Origin: Sporosarcina sp. BI001-red
Lineage (GTDB): Bacteria > Bacillota > Bacilli > Bacillales_A > Planococcaceae
Assembly (NCBI RefSeq): GCF_003384035.1
Contig: NZ_QQAK01000010.1
Span: 248,001 to 312,000, forward strand
Length of the DNA: 64,000 nucleotides
Direction of reading: 5' to 3'
Part shown: one piece after another, positions 7,681 through 16,800 of the stretch
Layout of the letters: every line of letters begins with the position of its first letter
Numbering within the stretch: position 1 is the stretch's first letter
The notes under the pieces: model-generated
Told to the model about the DNA's origin: nothing
The model's input: the letters and a program-made list of their open reading frames with translations, nothing else
The model's database searches: none
Position numbers and translations under genes: made by a program

Positions 7681-9060
7681 ATGAGAAAAGAGCAACAAAT
7701 GGCAAATGGAATACTCGAGCATGTCGGCGGAAGAGACAACATCCGTAAGATTGCCCACTGTATGACAAGACTTCGCCTGACATTGAAAGATGATAGTAAA
7801 GCAGATATTGCCGCATTGAAAAAAGTCGACGGTGTCATGGGGGTTGTCGTCGACGAAACCTTGCAGGTCGTCATCGGACCAGGGACTGTGAACCGGGTCG
7901 CGGATGAAATGAGCCAGTTGACGGGTCTTGGTATTGGAGAAGAGTCTGAACCGGAGTATGACAGTTTGACATTTGAAGAGCGCGCTGCGGTAGATAATGA
8001 ACGGAGAAAAGAGAAAAACCGTACACCGTTCAAAAGTTTCCTAAGACGTATCGGTAACATTTTTATCCCACTGATCCCAGGACTTGTCGCTTCAGGGATT
8101 ATCAATGGAGCTGCAAACTTTGCGAAAAACGCAGGAGTCGATCCGACTCAGACCTGGATGCAAATTTTACTACTTCTCGGATCGAGTGTCTTCACGTACT
8201 TAGCGGTAATTGTTGGTTGGAATACGGCGAAAGAATTTGGTGGAACACCTGTATTAGGTGCAATCGCCGGTATGTTCTTATTCAATCCATTCCTTGCAGA
8301 GATTACGATTTATGGTGAACCTTTAGTTGTCGGTCGAGGTGGTTTATTCGGAGTCATCTTTGCAGCATTCCTTATGACATTTGTTGAAAAGAATGTGCGT
8401 AAAGTTATGCCAGCAGCGATTGATATCATCTTTACCCCACTCGTTACCGTACTCACTGTCGGTTTCTTCTCACTCTATGCAATTGTACCGGTTGCGGGCT
8501 TACTTGCAGACGGGATTACAAAAGGATTGATCGCCGTTCTAGACGTAGGCGGAGTTGTCGCGGGTGCTGTCCTTGCGGGATTCTTCCTACCACTCGTTAT
8601 GGTTGGTTTGCATCATGGACTGACACCAATCCACTTGGAATTGATCAACACATATGGAAATACAGCATTGCTAACAGTTCTCGCAATGGCTGGAGCCGGG
8701 CAGGTTGGTGCAGCAATGGCTATCTTCGTGAAAACGAAAAACCGTCGTCTCCGTAATATTATTAAAGGGGCATTGCCTGTTGGATTCTTAGGCATCGGGG
8801 AACCGTTGTTATACGGGGTTACGTTACCACTCGGCCGCCCGTTCATCACCGCTTGTATGGGTGGAGCACTCGGTGGTGCATTCCAAGCAGTGATGCATAC
8901 AGCAGCGACAGGAATTGGAGTTTCAGGAATTTCGTTAATTCCTCTAATTGCGGATGGTAAGTACTTGTACTACTTCCTTGGATTGCTCATCGCTTATGGT
9001 GGCGGATTCCTCTTCACGTATCTATTTGGATTCAAAGAAGAAATGGCACGCGATATTTAA
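7681..9060 (+). CDS. murP: PTS N-acetylmuramic acid transporter, EIIBC
   Basis: The N-terminal EIIB domain (residues 1-85) carries the phospho-accepting Cys27 in the motif HCMTRLRL. After a charged linker (to about 118) comes an EIIC domain of the glucose superfamily with around ten membrane segments and the GLHHGLTPIHLE and GIGEPLLYGVTLPLGRPF motifs. No EIIA domain is fused, as in known MurP proteins, so a trans-acting EIIA is needed. It imports and phosphorylates MurNAc or the disaccharide MurNAc-GlcNAc to the 6-phosphate. The adjacent MupG suggests the disaccharide is a substrate. It starts at ATG 7681, 50 bp after murQ, with AAGGAAGGG upstream. Confidence 0.93.
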   Translation: MRKEQQMANGILEHVGGRDNIRKIAHCMTRLRLTLKDDSKADIAALKKVDGVMGVVVDETLQVVIGPGTVNRVADEMSQLTGLGIGEESEPEYDSLTFEERAAVDNERRKEKNRTPFKSFLRRIGNIFIPLIPGLVASGIINGAANFAKNAGVDPTQTWMQILLLLGSSVFTYLAVIVGWNTAKEFGGTPVLGAIAGMFLFNPFLAEITIYGEPLVVGRGGLFGVIFAAFLMTFVEKNVRKVMPAAIDIIFTPLVTVLTVGFFSLYAIVPVAGLLADGITKGLIAVLDVGGVVAGAVLAGFFLPLVMVGLHHGLTPIHLELINTYGNTALLTVLAMAGAGQVGAAMAIFVKTKNRRLRNIIKGALPVGFLGIGEPLLYGVTLPLGRPFITACMGGALGGAFQAVMHTAATGIGVSGISLIPLIADGKYLYYFLGLLIAYGGGFLFTYLFGFKEEMARDI

Positions 9061-9068
9061 CAAAAACA

Positions 9069-9116
9069 GCATCCATCTCCGTTAGCTAAAATGGGGATGG
9101 GTGCCTTACTTTTTTG
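9069..9116 (+). terminator. Hairpin between murP and mupG
   Basis: GCATCCATCTCC pairs with GGGGATGGGTGC (12 bp including G-U pairs), followed by CTTACTTTTTT. It could partly terminate after murP, setting a lower level for mupG, or protect the upstream message. Confidence 0.65.
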
Positions 9117-9139
9117 CCGAATAAAGGAGGAGAATTGAG

Positions 9140-10210
9140 ATGCTTGGGTTGTCTGTCTATTTAGGAACGGTAAGCTTTGAGGAACATGAAAAGCGCATAC
9201 GGGAAATGAACACAGTCGGTTTTAAATCCATTTTCACATCACTGCATATTCCGGAAAATGATGCGTCTGCGTATAAAGAAGAAGTTCAGCTCCTTGGAAA
9301 ATTAGCGAAGGAACTTGGGATGGAACTGATGGTGGATGTAAGTCCAAGTGCGCTTGATAGTCTTGGCTTTACGTTGCAATCAGCAGAAGGCTTATTGGAA
9401 TGGGGAATCAGCGGACTACGTCTAGACTATGGAATCTCTCCAGAAATGATCGCAAAACTATCTCGAGTAATGCGTGTGGCAGTAAACGCCAGTACAGTGA
9501 CCCATGAAGAGCTAAGTGAGATGAAAGCTGCGGGACTTCGACTGGAAGGGACGGAAGCATGGCATAACTTTTATCCTCGACCCGAAACGGCGCTAGGTCT
9601 GGAAGAGTTCACTCAACGAAACAGTTGGCTTCGTGAAGAAGGAGTTTCAGTGATGGCTTTTGCACCAGGAGATGGACAACTTAGGGGTCCACTGTTCGAG
9701 ACGTTACCAACGCTTGAGAAACACCGTCACAGATTACCGCTCGCAGCAAGTTTAGAGCTGATGAAAGATGCAATTGTTGATAAAGTGCTCATTGGAGATC
9801 CGGGATTAAGTGATTCAAGCTTAACGCAATTCGAAGCATATCAGAACGACATCATTCGACTTCGTGCTAAGTCTTTTGAACAAGCAGATCCAGAAGCATT
9901 GAAAACGGCTGCGACACTCCATACAAACCGTCCGGACAGTGCGCGAGACGTCATTCGTTCCAGTGGATCACGTCCTGCGGCAATGAAATCAGGAAATTCC
10001 GTTTCTGCGCAATATTGCGCATCGCGACCAAAAGGAACAATCACCGTCGATAATGAGCGCTATTTACGCTATCAAGGTGAGCTCCAAGTGACGAAAACTG
10101 ATTTACCAGCAGATGAGAGAGTGAATGTCCTCGGTCAAGTTATTGAAGAAGACATAGCGTTACTGAAATACATCGGTGGCAATCAGCAATTTGAGTTAGT
10201 TTGGGTTTAA
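9140..10210 (+). CDS. mupG: 6-phospho-N-acetylmuramidase, DUF871/MupG family
   Basis: MupG hydrolyses MurNAc-6-phosphate-GlcNAc inside the cell to MurNAc-6-phosphate and GlcNAc, feeding MurQ; this is the pathway characterised in Staphylococcus aureus. The 356-residue product fits the family: an N-terminal TIM-barrel (about 1-235) opening with LGLSVYLGTVSFEEHEKRI, with GLRLDYGIS, AWHNFYPRPETALG and DGQLRGPLFETLPTLEKHR, then a cyclophilin-like C-terminal domain. Start: ATG 9140 with AAAGGAGGAGAA just upstream. The recycling set matches the S. aureus mupG-murQ-murP-murR gene content with reordered genes. No amidase or NagZ gene is present here, so extracellular muropeptides must be processed elsewhere. 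Confidence 0.92.
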   Translation: MLGLSVYLGTVSFEEHEKRIREMNTVGFKSIFTSLHIPENDASAYKEEVQLLGKLAKELGMELMVDVSPSALDSLGFTLQSAEGLLEWGISGLRLDYGISPEMIAKLSRVMRVAVNASTVTHEELSEMKAAGLRLEGTEAWHNFYPRPETALGLEEFTQRNSWLREEGVSVMAFAPGDGQLRGPLFETLPTLEKHRHRLPLAASLELMKDAIVDKVLIGDPGLSDSSLTQFEAYQNDIIRLRAKSFEQADPEALKTAATLHTNRPDSARDVIRSSGSRPAAMKSGNSVSAQYCASRPKGTITVDNERYLRYQGELQVTKTDLPADERVNVLGQVIEEDIALLKYIGGNQQFELVWV

Positions 10211-10248
10211 AAAGACCACCTCTGACAATGTGCAGAGGTGGTCTTTTA
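10209..10248 (+). terminator. Terminator of the mur recycling operon
   Basis: AAAGACCACCTCTG and CAGAGGTGGTCTTTT form a perfect 14-bp stem with a short loop and T-tail directly after the mupG stop. Confidence 0.92.
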
Positions 10249-10397
10249 ATAGCGTTTTATCGGTAAATAGTATGACTATGTGGAACTATTTCTCAATTTA
10301 ATGATTCTATAAACGTTGGACTATGTTACTATATAGAGAATAGAGTTTTTAGCTTTTATTCCCACTACTAACTAGTATGATTACGGAGGAAATGCGT

Positions 10398-11831
10398 ATG
10401 ACTGATGAATTGTTAACTCCCTTGAGGGAAAAGGCCTTGCAGTTAAGGATAGAAGGTCGTTATAAAGAGTTAATCGAGCATTGTGATGTACTACTGGAAA
10501 AAGGGTTGAAACAACTAGACCATAAGGCTGTACTATCCGCGCATATTCATCATGCATCCGCTTTCTATAGCATCGGTGCGATTGAAGAGGCATTTTTAAG
10601 TGTGGATGCACATTTACACTATTGTTCCCAATATGGTGACGAGAATGAACAATTGAATGGCATTAATATACTTGTCATTTTATATGACTACAATAAAGAA
10701 TATGAAAAAGCGAAAGGTGCGTTGAAGCGGGGCATCGAATTAGGGACACGTCTTAAGCATTGGAATATGGTTAGTAATGCCTACAGCAATTATAGTCATA
10801 TTTGTGCGAGTGAAAATGATTTTGCCGGTGCTCTTGAAAATGGGCTGATTGGTCTGGAAATGGCAGAACGATATGTCACGGATAGTTCGATTTTAAAGTT
10901 CCATGTGAAGTTGAACATTGCAAATGCGTACGTGGGACTCGGGGATACTAAACATGCTGGACCTATGATTGAAGAAATGCTGGGGGATTCTATCTTATCT
11001 ACCTTTAAACGTGAGAGAGCCCAAAGCTACGATTTGTACGGACGCTATTTAGTGAAGAACAAAGAGTTCTTAAGTGCTCTAGAAGCATTTGATGTTGCTA
11101 AACATGAAGCATTGGACATTAAAGATCTCCTCCTATTAAAGGAAATTCAAGAAAGACGGTGTGATCTTTGTGAAATTCTAGATGATCGGCAACTAGGATT
11201 TGTCGTGCAGCAAGAATATATTAAGCTGTTAAAAACGCTGCAAGAACAGGAACTAGCCATGACTGCGTTAAAACTGGAAGTAAAGCATAATGTTACCTCC
11301 ATCGAACGCAATGCAAAAGTAGATTACCTGACTCGTTTATTCAACAGAAGACATCTAGAAGAAGTTGCAGCGAATTGGCTGGCACAAGCAGCAGAAGCAG
11401 GCAGTTTTGTATCGTGTATTGCACTCGATCTCGATAACTTTAAGTCAATTAACGACACGTATGGTCATTTGGCTGGAGATGAAGCATTGCGGGAAATTTG
11501 TAATACATGTCAGCGAATTCTCTGGAAATCGGACTCAACCGAATTATTAGCACGATATGGGGGCGATGAACTGGTCTTCCTCCTAAACGGGGCGTCCCTG
11601 GATGACGCCAAGGAGAGAGTCAACCTGCTAATAGCTGAAGTTAGGCAACTGAAAATCGCTTTTAATGGAGAACTTGTTCCAGTCACTGTAAGTGTAGGTA
11701 TAGCGGATAATGCAAACGGAACATTCTCACAGTTTGCAGACGTTTTTTACCGTGCAGACCAAGCCTTGTATCAGTCAAAAGCGAATGGGAAAAACCAAAT
11801 ATCCGTGTTTGAAACTTCAGTAACGCAGTGA
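10398..11831 (+). CDS. TPR-like repeat protein with C-terminal GGDEF domain (variant GGDEL)
   Basis: Residues 1 to about 310 are helical, with TPR-like repeats (YKELIEHCDVLLEKGLKQLD; CASENDFAGALENGLIGLEM). Residues ~320-477 are a GGDEF domain with DYLTRLFNRR, DLDNFKSINDTYGHLAGDEA and the active-site loop RYGGDELVF, in which the last position is Leu instead of Phe. It probably makes cyclic di-GMP in the cytoplasm; the GGDEL change may alter activity. A longer frame starts at 10377, but GGAGG at 10385-10389 places the start at ATG 10398. A paralogue of the same layout is at 38671-40077. The gene has its own terminator and no operon partners. Confidence 0.88.
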   Translation: MTDELLTPLREKALQLRIEGRYKELIEHCDVLLEKGLKQLDHKAVLSAHIHHASAFYSIGAIEEAFLSVDAHLHYCSQYGDENEQLNGINILVILYDYNKEYEKAKGALKRGIELGTRLKHWNMVSNAYSNYSHICASENDFAGALENGLIGLEMAERYVTDSSILKFHVKLNIANAYVGLGDTKHAGPMIEEMLGDSILSTFKRERAQSYDLYGRYLVKNKEFLSALEAFDVAKHEALDIKDLLLLKEIQERRCDLCEILDDRQLGFVVQQEYIKLLKTLQEQELAMTALKLEVKHNVTSIERNAKVDYLTRLFNRRHLEEVAANWLAQAAEAGSFVSCIALDLDNFKSINDTYGHLAGDEALREICNTCQRILWKSDSTELLARYGGDELVFLLNGASLDDAKERVNLLIAEVRQLKIAFNGELVPVTVSVGIADNANGTFSQFADVFYRADQALYQSKANGKNQISVFETSVTQ

Positions 11832-11840
11832 GGATGAATG

Positions 11841-11869
11841 AGCACCTTCTTTTAGGGAGGTGCTTTTTG
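11841..11869 (+). terminator. Terminator of the first TPR-GGDEF gene
   Basis: AGCACCTTC / GGAGGTGCT stem (one G-T pair) with a 6-nt loop and TTTTT tail, 10 bp after the stop. Confidence 0.85.
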
Positions 11870-11892
11870 AATTGGGCGTGCATCTGAGAACT

Positions 11893-11928
11893 AAAAACTC
11901 ACCTTCTTTTAGTAGTAAGAAGGTGAGT
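11893..11928 (-). terminator. Terminator of the Lys-Asp repeat protein gene
   Basis: CTCACCTTCTT (11899-11909) pairs perfectly with AAGAAGGTGAG (11918-11928). Read on the minus strand it ends in TTTTTAG just beyond the stop of the gene at 11938. Confidence 0.85.
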
Positions 11929-11937
11929 GGAGAATTC

Positions 11938-13182
11938 TTATTTCACATAGAATGTTTTCTTGATTGATTTCTTCAATGTCATACCATTGTGGCTCTTAAT
12001 CTCTTTGTCGATAAACAACGTATATCGCTCACCTGTTTTATAAGCCTGTTGAGGTGTGATGACAAGGGATTTCGTTGCAACATCATATGTTGTAGTGGTT
12101 GCGATCAAGTTATTATTAGAATCAACAACTACAACGTTTAATTCAGAAATTGCTTGTTCATCTAAAGGCTTACTAAACTTAATGTTCCAAGGTTTGAAAG
12201 CATCTTCAACTGGCGCCTCAGGTTTAACCTCAGCATCGTGATCATTCTTGATTTTCTCGATGACTGTGTTTTGAATACCGTTTATTTTATCTGTTGCAGT
12301 AGTTAAATCAAGTTGCAACTGCTCAATCCGTTCATAACGTGGAGCGAGTAATGCAGGGTCTGAAATACGTGTAGCCAACGAATCTAACTGGTGAGAAATT
12401 CCAACTAATTGATAACTAAGTGAAGTGAATTTACCTGTATAATCGTTATACTCTTCAACTGCCTCTTCAAGTTCTTCAGCAAGATCTTCTTCTTTTTCGG
12501 CTTTTTCTTCAGCTTCCTCTTCGGCCTTTTCCTTGTCTAGATCAGCTTGTTTTTCAGCTTCTTCATTATCTTTCTCGGCTTGTTTTTCGGCTTTTTCTTT
12601 ATCTTTTTTAGCTTGTTTCTCAGCTTTCTCTTTTTCCTTGTCTGTTAATGGTTTTTCAGAAGGGGCTGCGTCCTTTTCAGGTGATTCAACAGTCTCATCG
12701 GAAACGCTTAAAGGCATAACCAGTCCTGGAATCTCTTCGGAGGGTTGTGGTTCTTGGTTTTGATCTTTAACCTTATCCTTGTCTTTATCTTTATCTTTAT
12801 CTTTGTCTTTATCCTTATCCTTATCCTTATCTTTATCTTTGTTTTTATTTTTATCGTCATCAGTCGTCATTTTCTCAAATTTGTTTTGGTATTTGAAGAT
12901 GAGCTCTTCTACTTTCGTCAATTGCTTATCAATTGAAAGTAATTGTTTTTCTGCACCTTTATTTGCGTAATCTCCACCGTTTTGTTGTCCGCCGGCATAT
13001 TCAGGGTTTTGTCCGTTTTGGTTATTTGATCCTGACGGGTTTCCATTATAATAAGGGTTTTCATAACCGTTAGGATTTCCGGGGTTTGACGAATTATCAT
13101 AAGCTGATGCAATAGAAATTGGTGACAAAAATGTACTAGCTGCGAACGTAGCGGCAATGATAGGTGCGTATAACTTCTTCAT
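11938..13182 (-). CDS. Secreted protein with Lys-Asp dipeptide tract, coiled coil and Ig-like domain
   Basis: Signal peptide at residues 1-27 (MKKLYAPIIAATFAASTF...). Then comes an Asn/Gly/Tyr/Pro-rich segment (28-75), a helix, a long alternating Lys-Asp tract (about 112-142), a Lys/Glu/Ala-rich charged coiled coil (about 175-245), a second helical region and a C-terminal ~90-residue Ig-like domain (FKPWNIKFSKPLDEQAIS ... YTLFIDKEIKS) of the SbsA/Big_5 type found in S-layer and other surface proteins. No LPXTG or SLH motif is visible, so attachment, if any, is unknown. It starts at ATG 13182 with AGAGGAG upstream and is a single-gene unit with its own terminator. The repetitive acidic/basic tract suggests an extended wall-spanning or matrix role, which is inference. 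Confidence 0.8.
   Translation of the reverse strand: MKKLYAPIIAATFAASTFLSPISIASAYDNSSNPGNPNGYENPYYNGNPSGSNNQNGQNPEYAGGQQNGGDYANKGAEKQLLSIDKQLTKVEELIFKYQNKFEKMTTDDDKNKNKDKDKDKDKDKDKDKDKDKDKDKVKDQNQEPQPSEEIPGLVMPLSVSDETVESPEKDAAPSEKPLTDKEKEKAEKQAKKDKEKAEKQAEKDNEEAEKQADLDKEKAEEEAEEKAEKEEDLAEELEEAVEEYNDYTGKFTSLSYQLVGISHQLDSLATRISDPALLAPRYERIEQLQLDLTTATDKINGIQNTVIEKIKNDHDAEVKPEAPVEDAFKPWNIKFSKPLDEQAISELNVVVVDSNNNLIATTTTYDVATKSLVITPQQAYKTGERYTLFIDKEIKSHNGMTLKKSIKKTFYVK
12775..12858 (-). repeat. Hexanucleotide microsatellite coding for (Lys-Asp)n
   Basis: On the plus strand a CTTTAT/CTTATC/CTTTGT-type 6-bp unit repeats about 13 times and encodes the Lys-Asp tract of the secreted protein. Because the unit is two codons, gain or loss of units changes tract length without a frameshift. 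Confidence 0.88.
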
Positions 13183-13386
13183 ACTAATTCTCCTCTGGCC
13201 ATTTAGGCAATTTATCGTTTTATGTAACTAAATCGTACACCTGGAAAGTTGGATAATCCTAGTGCCAAATGAAACCATTTACGTAAATGGAAATGTAATT
13301 TTGGTTATATTATAGGTAATAATACCTTGTTTTTGGAATTTCTTTAATATAAATAGGACTTCGTAATAATAACCTATGGAGAACAC

Positions 13387-13416
13387 AAAAAAACACCCCG
13401 CCACTAGGGCGAAGCG
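13387..13416 (-). terminator. Terminator of the catabolic gene cluster
   Basis: On the minus strand a hairpin ACGCTTCGCC-ctagt-GGCGGGGTGT (10 bp with several G-U pairs) runs into TTTTTTT, just beyond the acyl-CoA synthetase stop. Confidence 0.75.
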
Positions 13417-13423
13417 TCCAGAA

Positions 13424-15157
13424 TCATTGGTTTTTAAGTTCCATCTTCTTCAAATGAACTTTTGAAATCTTTCCAGCAGCCGTCATTGGGAATTGTTCCA
13501 TGAACTCGAGTTCACGCACTTTAGAGTAGTGGACGACACGCTCGTTCGTATACGTCATCAGCTCTTCAACACTTAACGTACTCCCAGGTTTAACGATAAC
13601 AAACGCTTTTGGAATCTCACCGACCGCATCAACAGGCTTCCCAATCACAATCGCATTTTGCACTGCGGGGTGGGAGACGATTACTTCTTCGATTCGGCTA
13701 GGATACACGTTATATCCGTTGTAGATCAGCATCTCTTTTTTACGATCCACGATTGCAAGGTAGCCGTCTTCATCGATAATTCCGATATCACCGGTATGCA
13801 GCCAGCCACCGCGCAATGTGGCTGCAGTTTCTTCAGGTTTGTTGAAATAGCCTTTCATCACTTGGGGCCCTTTAATACAAATTTCTCCGCTTTCTCCTGA
13901 AGGAAGAGGTTCTTCACTGATTCCGTCGAGCGAAACGACTTTGATTTCTGTATTATACGTAGGCAGTCCAACAGTCCCGATTTTATGGACTCCGCCAGAA
14001 ATCATAACACTGCCGGCCACAGATGCAGTGGCTTCCGTCAATCCGTAGCCTTCTCCGACACGTGCATTCGGGAACATTTCTTTCAGCAAGCCCATTTCTT
14101 TTTGAGAAAGCGGGGCAGCTCCAGAACTGATGTTGCGAATGGCAGAGAAATCATATGAGTCGATTCCGGGCAAATTCAGCAATACATTCCACATCGCAGG
14201 TGCTCCATTAATGGAAGATACCTTATAAGTCTCCATTAACTCCAAAAATTGCGCAGGAACGAAACGATCAGGCAGGAGCGTCGTGCTGCCAAGTGACATT
14301 GGTGAAACAATCATGCCGATTCCGCCAGTAATATGAAATAGCGGGGAAGGGCTTAACCGAATTTCCTCCCCAAGGGGAATCAAATACTTTTTCTTGTAAG
14401 AGTCTCTGTCCTGGTCCACCGCAACAAAACGCAAGGCTCCGTCTTCATCGACAACAGGTAAAGCCCCAGCCGTCCACCCTGCAATTTGTGTAATGTTACT
14501 CACTAAATTCGCATGCGTGATCATAACGCCTTTCGGACTGCCTGTCGTACCACCTGTGTAAGCGATGTGTACCAAGTCTGTCTGAGGATCAATGCCAGGA
14601 TCAAATTCTTCATCTGAAGCAGCCGCTTTTAGTGCCGCAAAACTGTGCCAGCCCTCGAAAATCGAGACATCTACCGGCGTATCATTCGAATAGATCTCTG
14701 ATTCACCTGTTATTATGACGTGCTGCACGTCTGTATCCGCTAAAACTTCTTGAATCTGATTAGCTACCGATTCGTGAGTAATGACGACTTTCGTTTCAGA
14801 GTCATTCAACTGAACCGTTAAGTCACCCGCAGGCAAGTACGGATTCAAAGGGGAGTACGCAGCGCCGGATAAAATAATTCCATAATATGCAGCTACGTAT
14901 TGGGGACACGTAGGAAGGTGTGTGGACACCGTCATCCCACGCCCTACGCCAAGCATACGCAGTGCATTCGCAAACCTTTTAGCTTCTGTGTAAATCTGGT
15001 CATACGTAATCCGCGTGTCGCGATAAATATAAGCATCTTTAGCACCGTATTGTTTCACACTGCCTTTTAAAATAGCGCCCGCTGTCACGTTCGGAATGTC
15101 GAGTGTTTCTGGCAAATCTTGATCGTAATTTTCTCTTTTTGAAAGTTTCACGTTCAT
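13424..15157 (-). CDS. AMP-dependent acyl-CoA synthetase (long-chain fatty acid/aryl-CoA ligase type)
   Basis: This enzyme activates a carboxylic acid to its acyl-CoA through an acyl-adenylate. Diagnostic motifs are the phosphate loop YTGGTTGSPKGVMITHANL (about residue 205), GYGLTEAT, HTGDIGIIDEDGYLAIVDRK and the C-terminal catalytic lysine in TAAGKISKVHLKK. At 577 residues it is full length. It is the last gene of an eight-gene minus-strand cluster with an aldehyde dehydrogenase, two acyl-CoA dehydrogenases, two MaoC hydratases, a DUF35 protein and a thiolase homologue. Its likely role is to feed the cluster's substrate acid into beta-oxidation-like steps. The substrate cannot be named from sequence. 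Confidence 0.92.
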   Translation of the reverse strand: MNVKLSKRENYDQDLPETLDIPNVTAGAILKGSVKQYGAKDAYIYRDTRITYDQIYTEAKRFANALRMLGVGRGMTVSTHLPTCPQYVAAYYGIILSGAAYSPLNPYLPAGDLTVQLNDSETKVVITHESVANQIQEVLADTDVQHVIITGESEIYSNDTPVDVSIFEGWHSFAALKAAASDEEFDPGIDPQTDLVHIAYTGGTTGSPKGVMITHANLVSNITQIAGWTAGALPVVDEDGALRFVAVDQDRDSYKKKYLIPLGEEIRLSPSPLFHITGGIGMIVSPMSLGSTTLLPDRFVPAQFLELMETYKVSSINGAPAMWNVLLNLPGIDSYDFSAIRNISSGAAPLSQKEMGLLKEMFPNARVGEGYGLTEATASVAGSVMISGGVHKIGTVGLPTYNTEIKVVSLDGISEEPLPSGESGEICIKGPQVMKGYFNKPEETAATLRGGWLHTGDIGIIDEDGYLAIVDRKKEMLIYNGYNVYPSRIEEVIVSHPAVQNAIVIGKPVDAVGEIPKAFVIVKPGSTLSVEELMTYTNERVVHYSKVRELEFMEQFPMTAAGKISKVHLKKMELKNQ

Positions 15158-15238
15158 TTGACCACCGCCTCTCTCGAATATAGACCCAATCCCTGCAGTA
15201 CAAGCTGAATGAAGTATCTCGGTTACCGAGACTGTAAA

Positions 15239-16717
15239 TTAAAGCTCGATGACACATGCCTTTTCACGTGAATACTCTTCAATTGAATCTGTTCCAAATC
15301 CACTGCTCTTCACACCGCCAAATGGTAGCTCTACACCAACGCGCGCATAGGTATTGACCCAAACGTTTCCTGCTTCAAGTGCGGCAACCATGCGGTGTGC
15401 TCGGCTTAAATCTTTCGTCCAGACGCCAGCAGCCAGTCCAAATTCCGTACCGTTCGCAAGTTCAATCGCTTCTTCTTCGGTATCGAAAGGAATCATGACA
15501 GACACAGGACCAAAGATTTCTTCCTGGCAAACTCGTAATGAATTTGACTCGGACTTTAATAGGGTAGGCTCAATCCAATAGCCATCTGCCAAGTCACTTC
15601 GATCAGGAACGAGTTCTGACCCACCAGAGCGCCCGCCGTAAACGAGTTCTGCTCCTTCATCCAAACCTAATTGAATATAAGACTTTATTTTTTCGTATTG
15701 AGATTTATTGGCGATAGGACCTGTTGTTGTCGTTGGATCTAGCGTTGGACCAAACTTTTTCAACTCTGGATTTGAGAGATAGTTTTTAACCCCTTCAGCT
15801 ACTTTGTCAATAATTGACCAGTGAACGAGAAGGCGTGAACTTCCAACACAAAGTTGCCCGGAGTTACCTGTGAATATACTGTATGAACTAATAGCTTCCA
15901 CTGCTTTTTCAATATCAGCGTCTTCAAACAGCACATTAGCCGACTTACCGCCAAGCTCAAGAATCAATGGCTTTGGCTTTCCAGCAGTTGCTTTTGCAAT
16001 GGAGCTCGCAGTGCCGCCTGAACCAGTCAAACTCACTTTGCTCACGGCAGGATGCTCGACAAGTGTGTCACCGATCTCTGAACCTGGTCCGCAAATGACG
16101 TTGAGGACGCCTTCAGGTAAAACATCTTTCAACAGCTTTGCTAGATGAAGGGAAGAGACTGCTGATTGTTCGGATGGTTTGATGACAACCGTGTTCCCTG
16201 CAGCAAGTGCATAAGCAGCCTTAATGGAAAAAGTAAACAAAGGCGCATTCCAAGGCGTAATTCCAACGACCACACCATAAGGTTCACGTAGCGTATAACC
16301 AAGGCTGGTTTTAGTAATGGGCACAGTTTGCCCGCGATTCGATTCGACCGCTTTACTTGCGGCATCTAACCATACTTGCTGCAGCACAGGAATCAGCCCG
16401 TACGAAGTTTCCCGAATCACCCACCCATTGTCTTGCGTTTCAAGCGAAGCAAGCTCGCCGCCATTGGATGCAATGACTTCTGCAGCGTCACGTAAACACG
16501 CGGCGCGTTCGCCTGCAGAGAGTGCTTTCCATGCAGGGAACGCATGCTGTGCTGCTTCGATAGCAGTCACCGCATCTTCCTTTGAACTTTTCGGAACGCG
16601 TGCCCATACTTTTCCAGTGGAAGGATCAATACTATCCGTAATGGCTCCACCCGTTGCTGCCCGTAATTCTCCACCAATCAAGTTTTGATACTCTTTCAAG
16701 TCTGTCGACACTGCCAT
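15239..16717 (-). CDS. NAD(P)-dependent aldehyde dehydrogenase
   Basis: The 492-residue product is a standard ALDH-superfamily enzyme that oxidises an aldehyde to an acid. The general-base glutamate lies in LELGGKSANVLFEDAD and the catalytic cysteine in NSGQLCVGSSRLLV; the Rossmann motif is SLTGSGGTASSIAK. The sequence ends with PFGGVKSSGFGTDSIEEYSREK, a family hallmark. It is 81 bp upstream of the acyl-CoA synthetase on the same strand, so the acid it produces could be the ligase's substrate (inference). A 430-bp gap with a repeat array separates it from the acyl-CoA dehydrogenase genes, so it may have its own promoter. Confidence 0.93.
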   Translation of the reverse strand: MAVSTDLKEYQNLIGGELRAATGGAITDSIDPSTGKVWARVPKSSKEDAVTAIEAAQHAFPAWKALSAGERAACLRDAAEVIASNGGELASLETQDNGWVIRETSYGLIPVLQQVWLDAASKAVESNRGQTVPITKTSLGYTLREPYGVVVGITPWNAPLFTFSIKAAYALAAGNTVVIKPSEQSAVSSLHLAKLLKDVLPEGVLNVICGPGSEIGDTLVEHPAVSKVSLTGSGGTASSIAKATAGKPKPLILELGGKSANVLFEDADIEKAVEAISSYSIFTGNSGQLCVGSSRLLVHWSIIDKVAEGVKNYLSNPELKKFGPTLDPTTTTGPIANKSQYEKIKSYIQLGLDEGAELVYGGRSGGSELVPDRSDLADGYWIEPTLLKSESNSLRVCQEEIFGPVSVMIPFDTEEEAIELANGTEFGLAAGVWTKDLSRAHRMVAALEAGNVWVNTYARVGVELPFGGVKSSGFGTDSIEEYSREKACVIEL

Positions 16718-16800
16718 AATTGTTCTCCCCCTTAGTTGGGTGTTTATATTTTGTGATTTGCGTAGATTTCTATGGGAACTGACCGCGAATTGTGGAAGGC

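Noticed and set aside
12745..12970. Plus-strand frames rich in Ile/Phe or Leu/Ser over the Lys-Asp tract
   Set aside because: They are antisense readings of the hexanucleotide repeat coding for Lys-Asp and have no ribosome sites.
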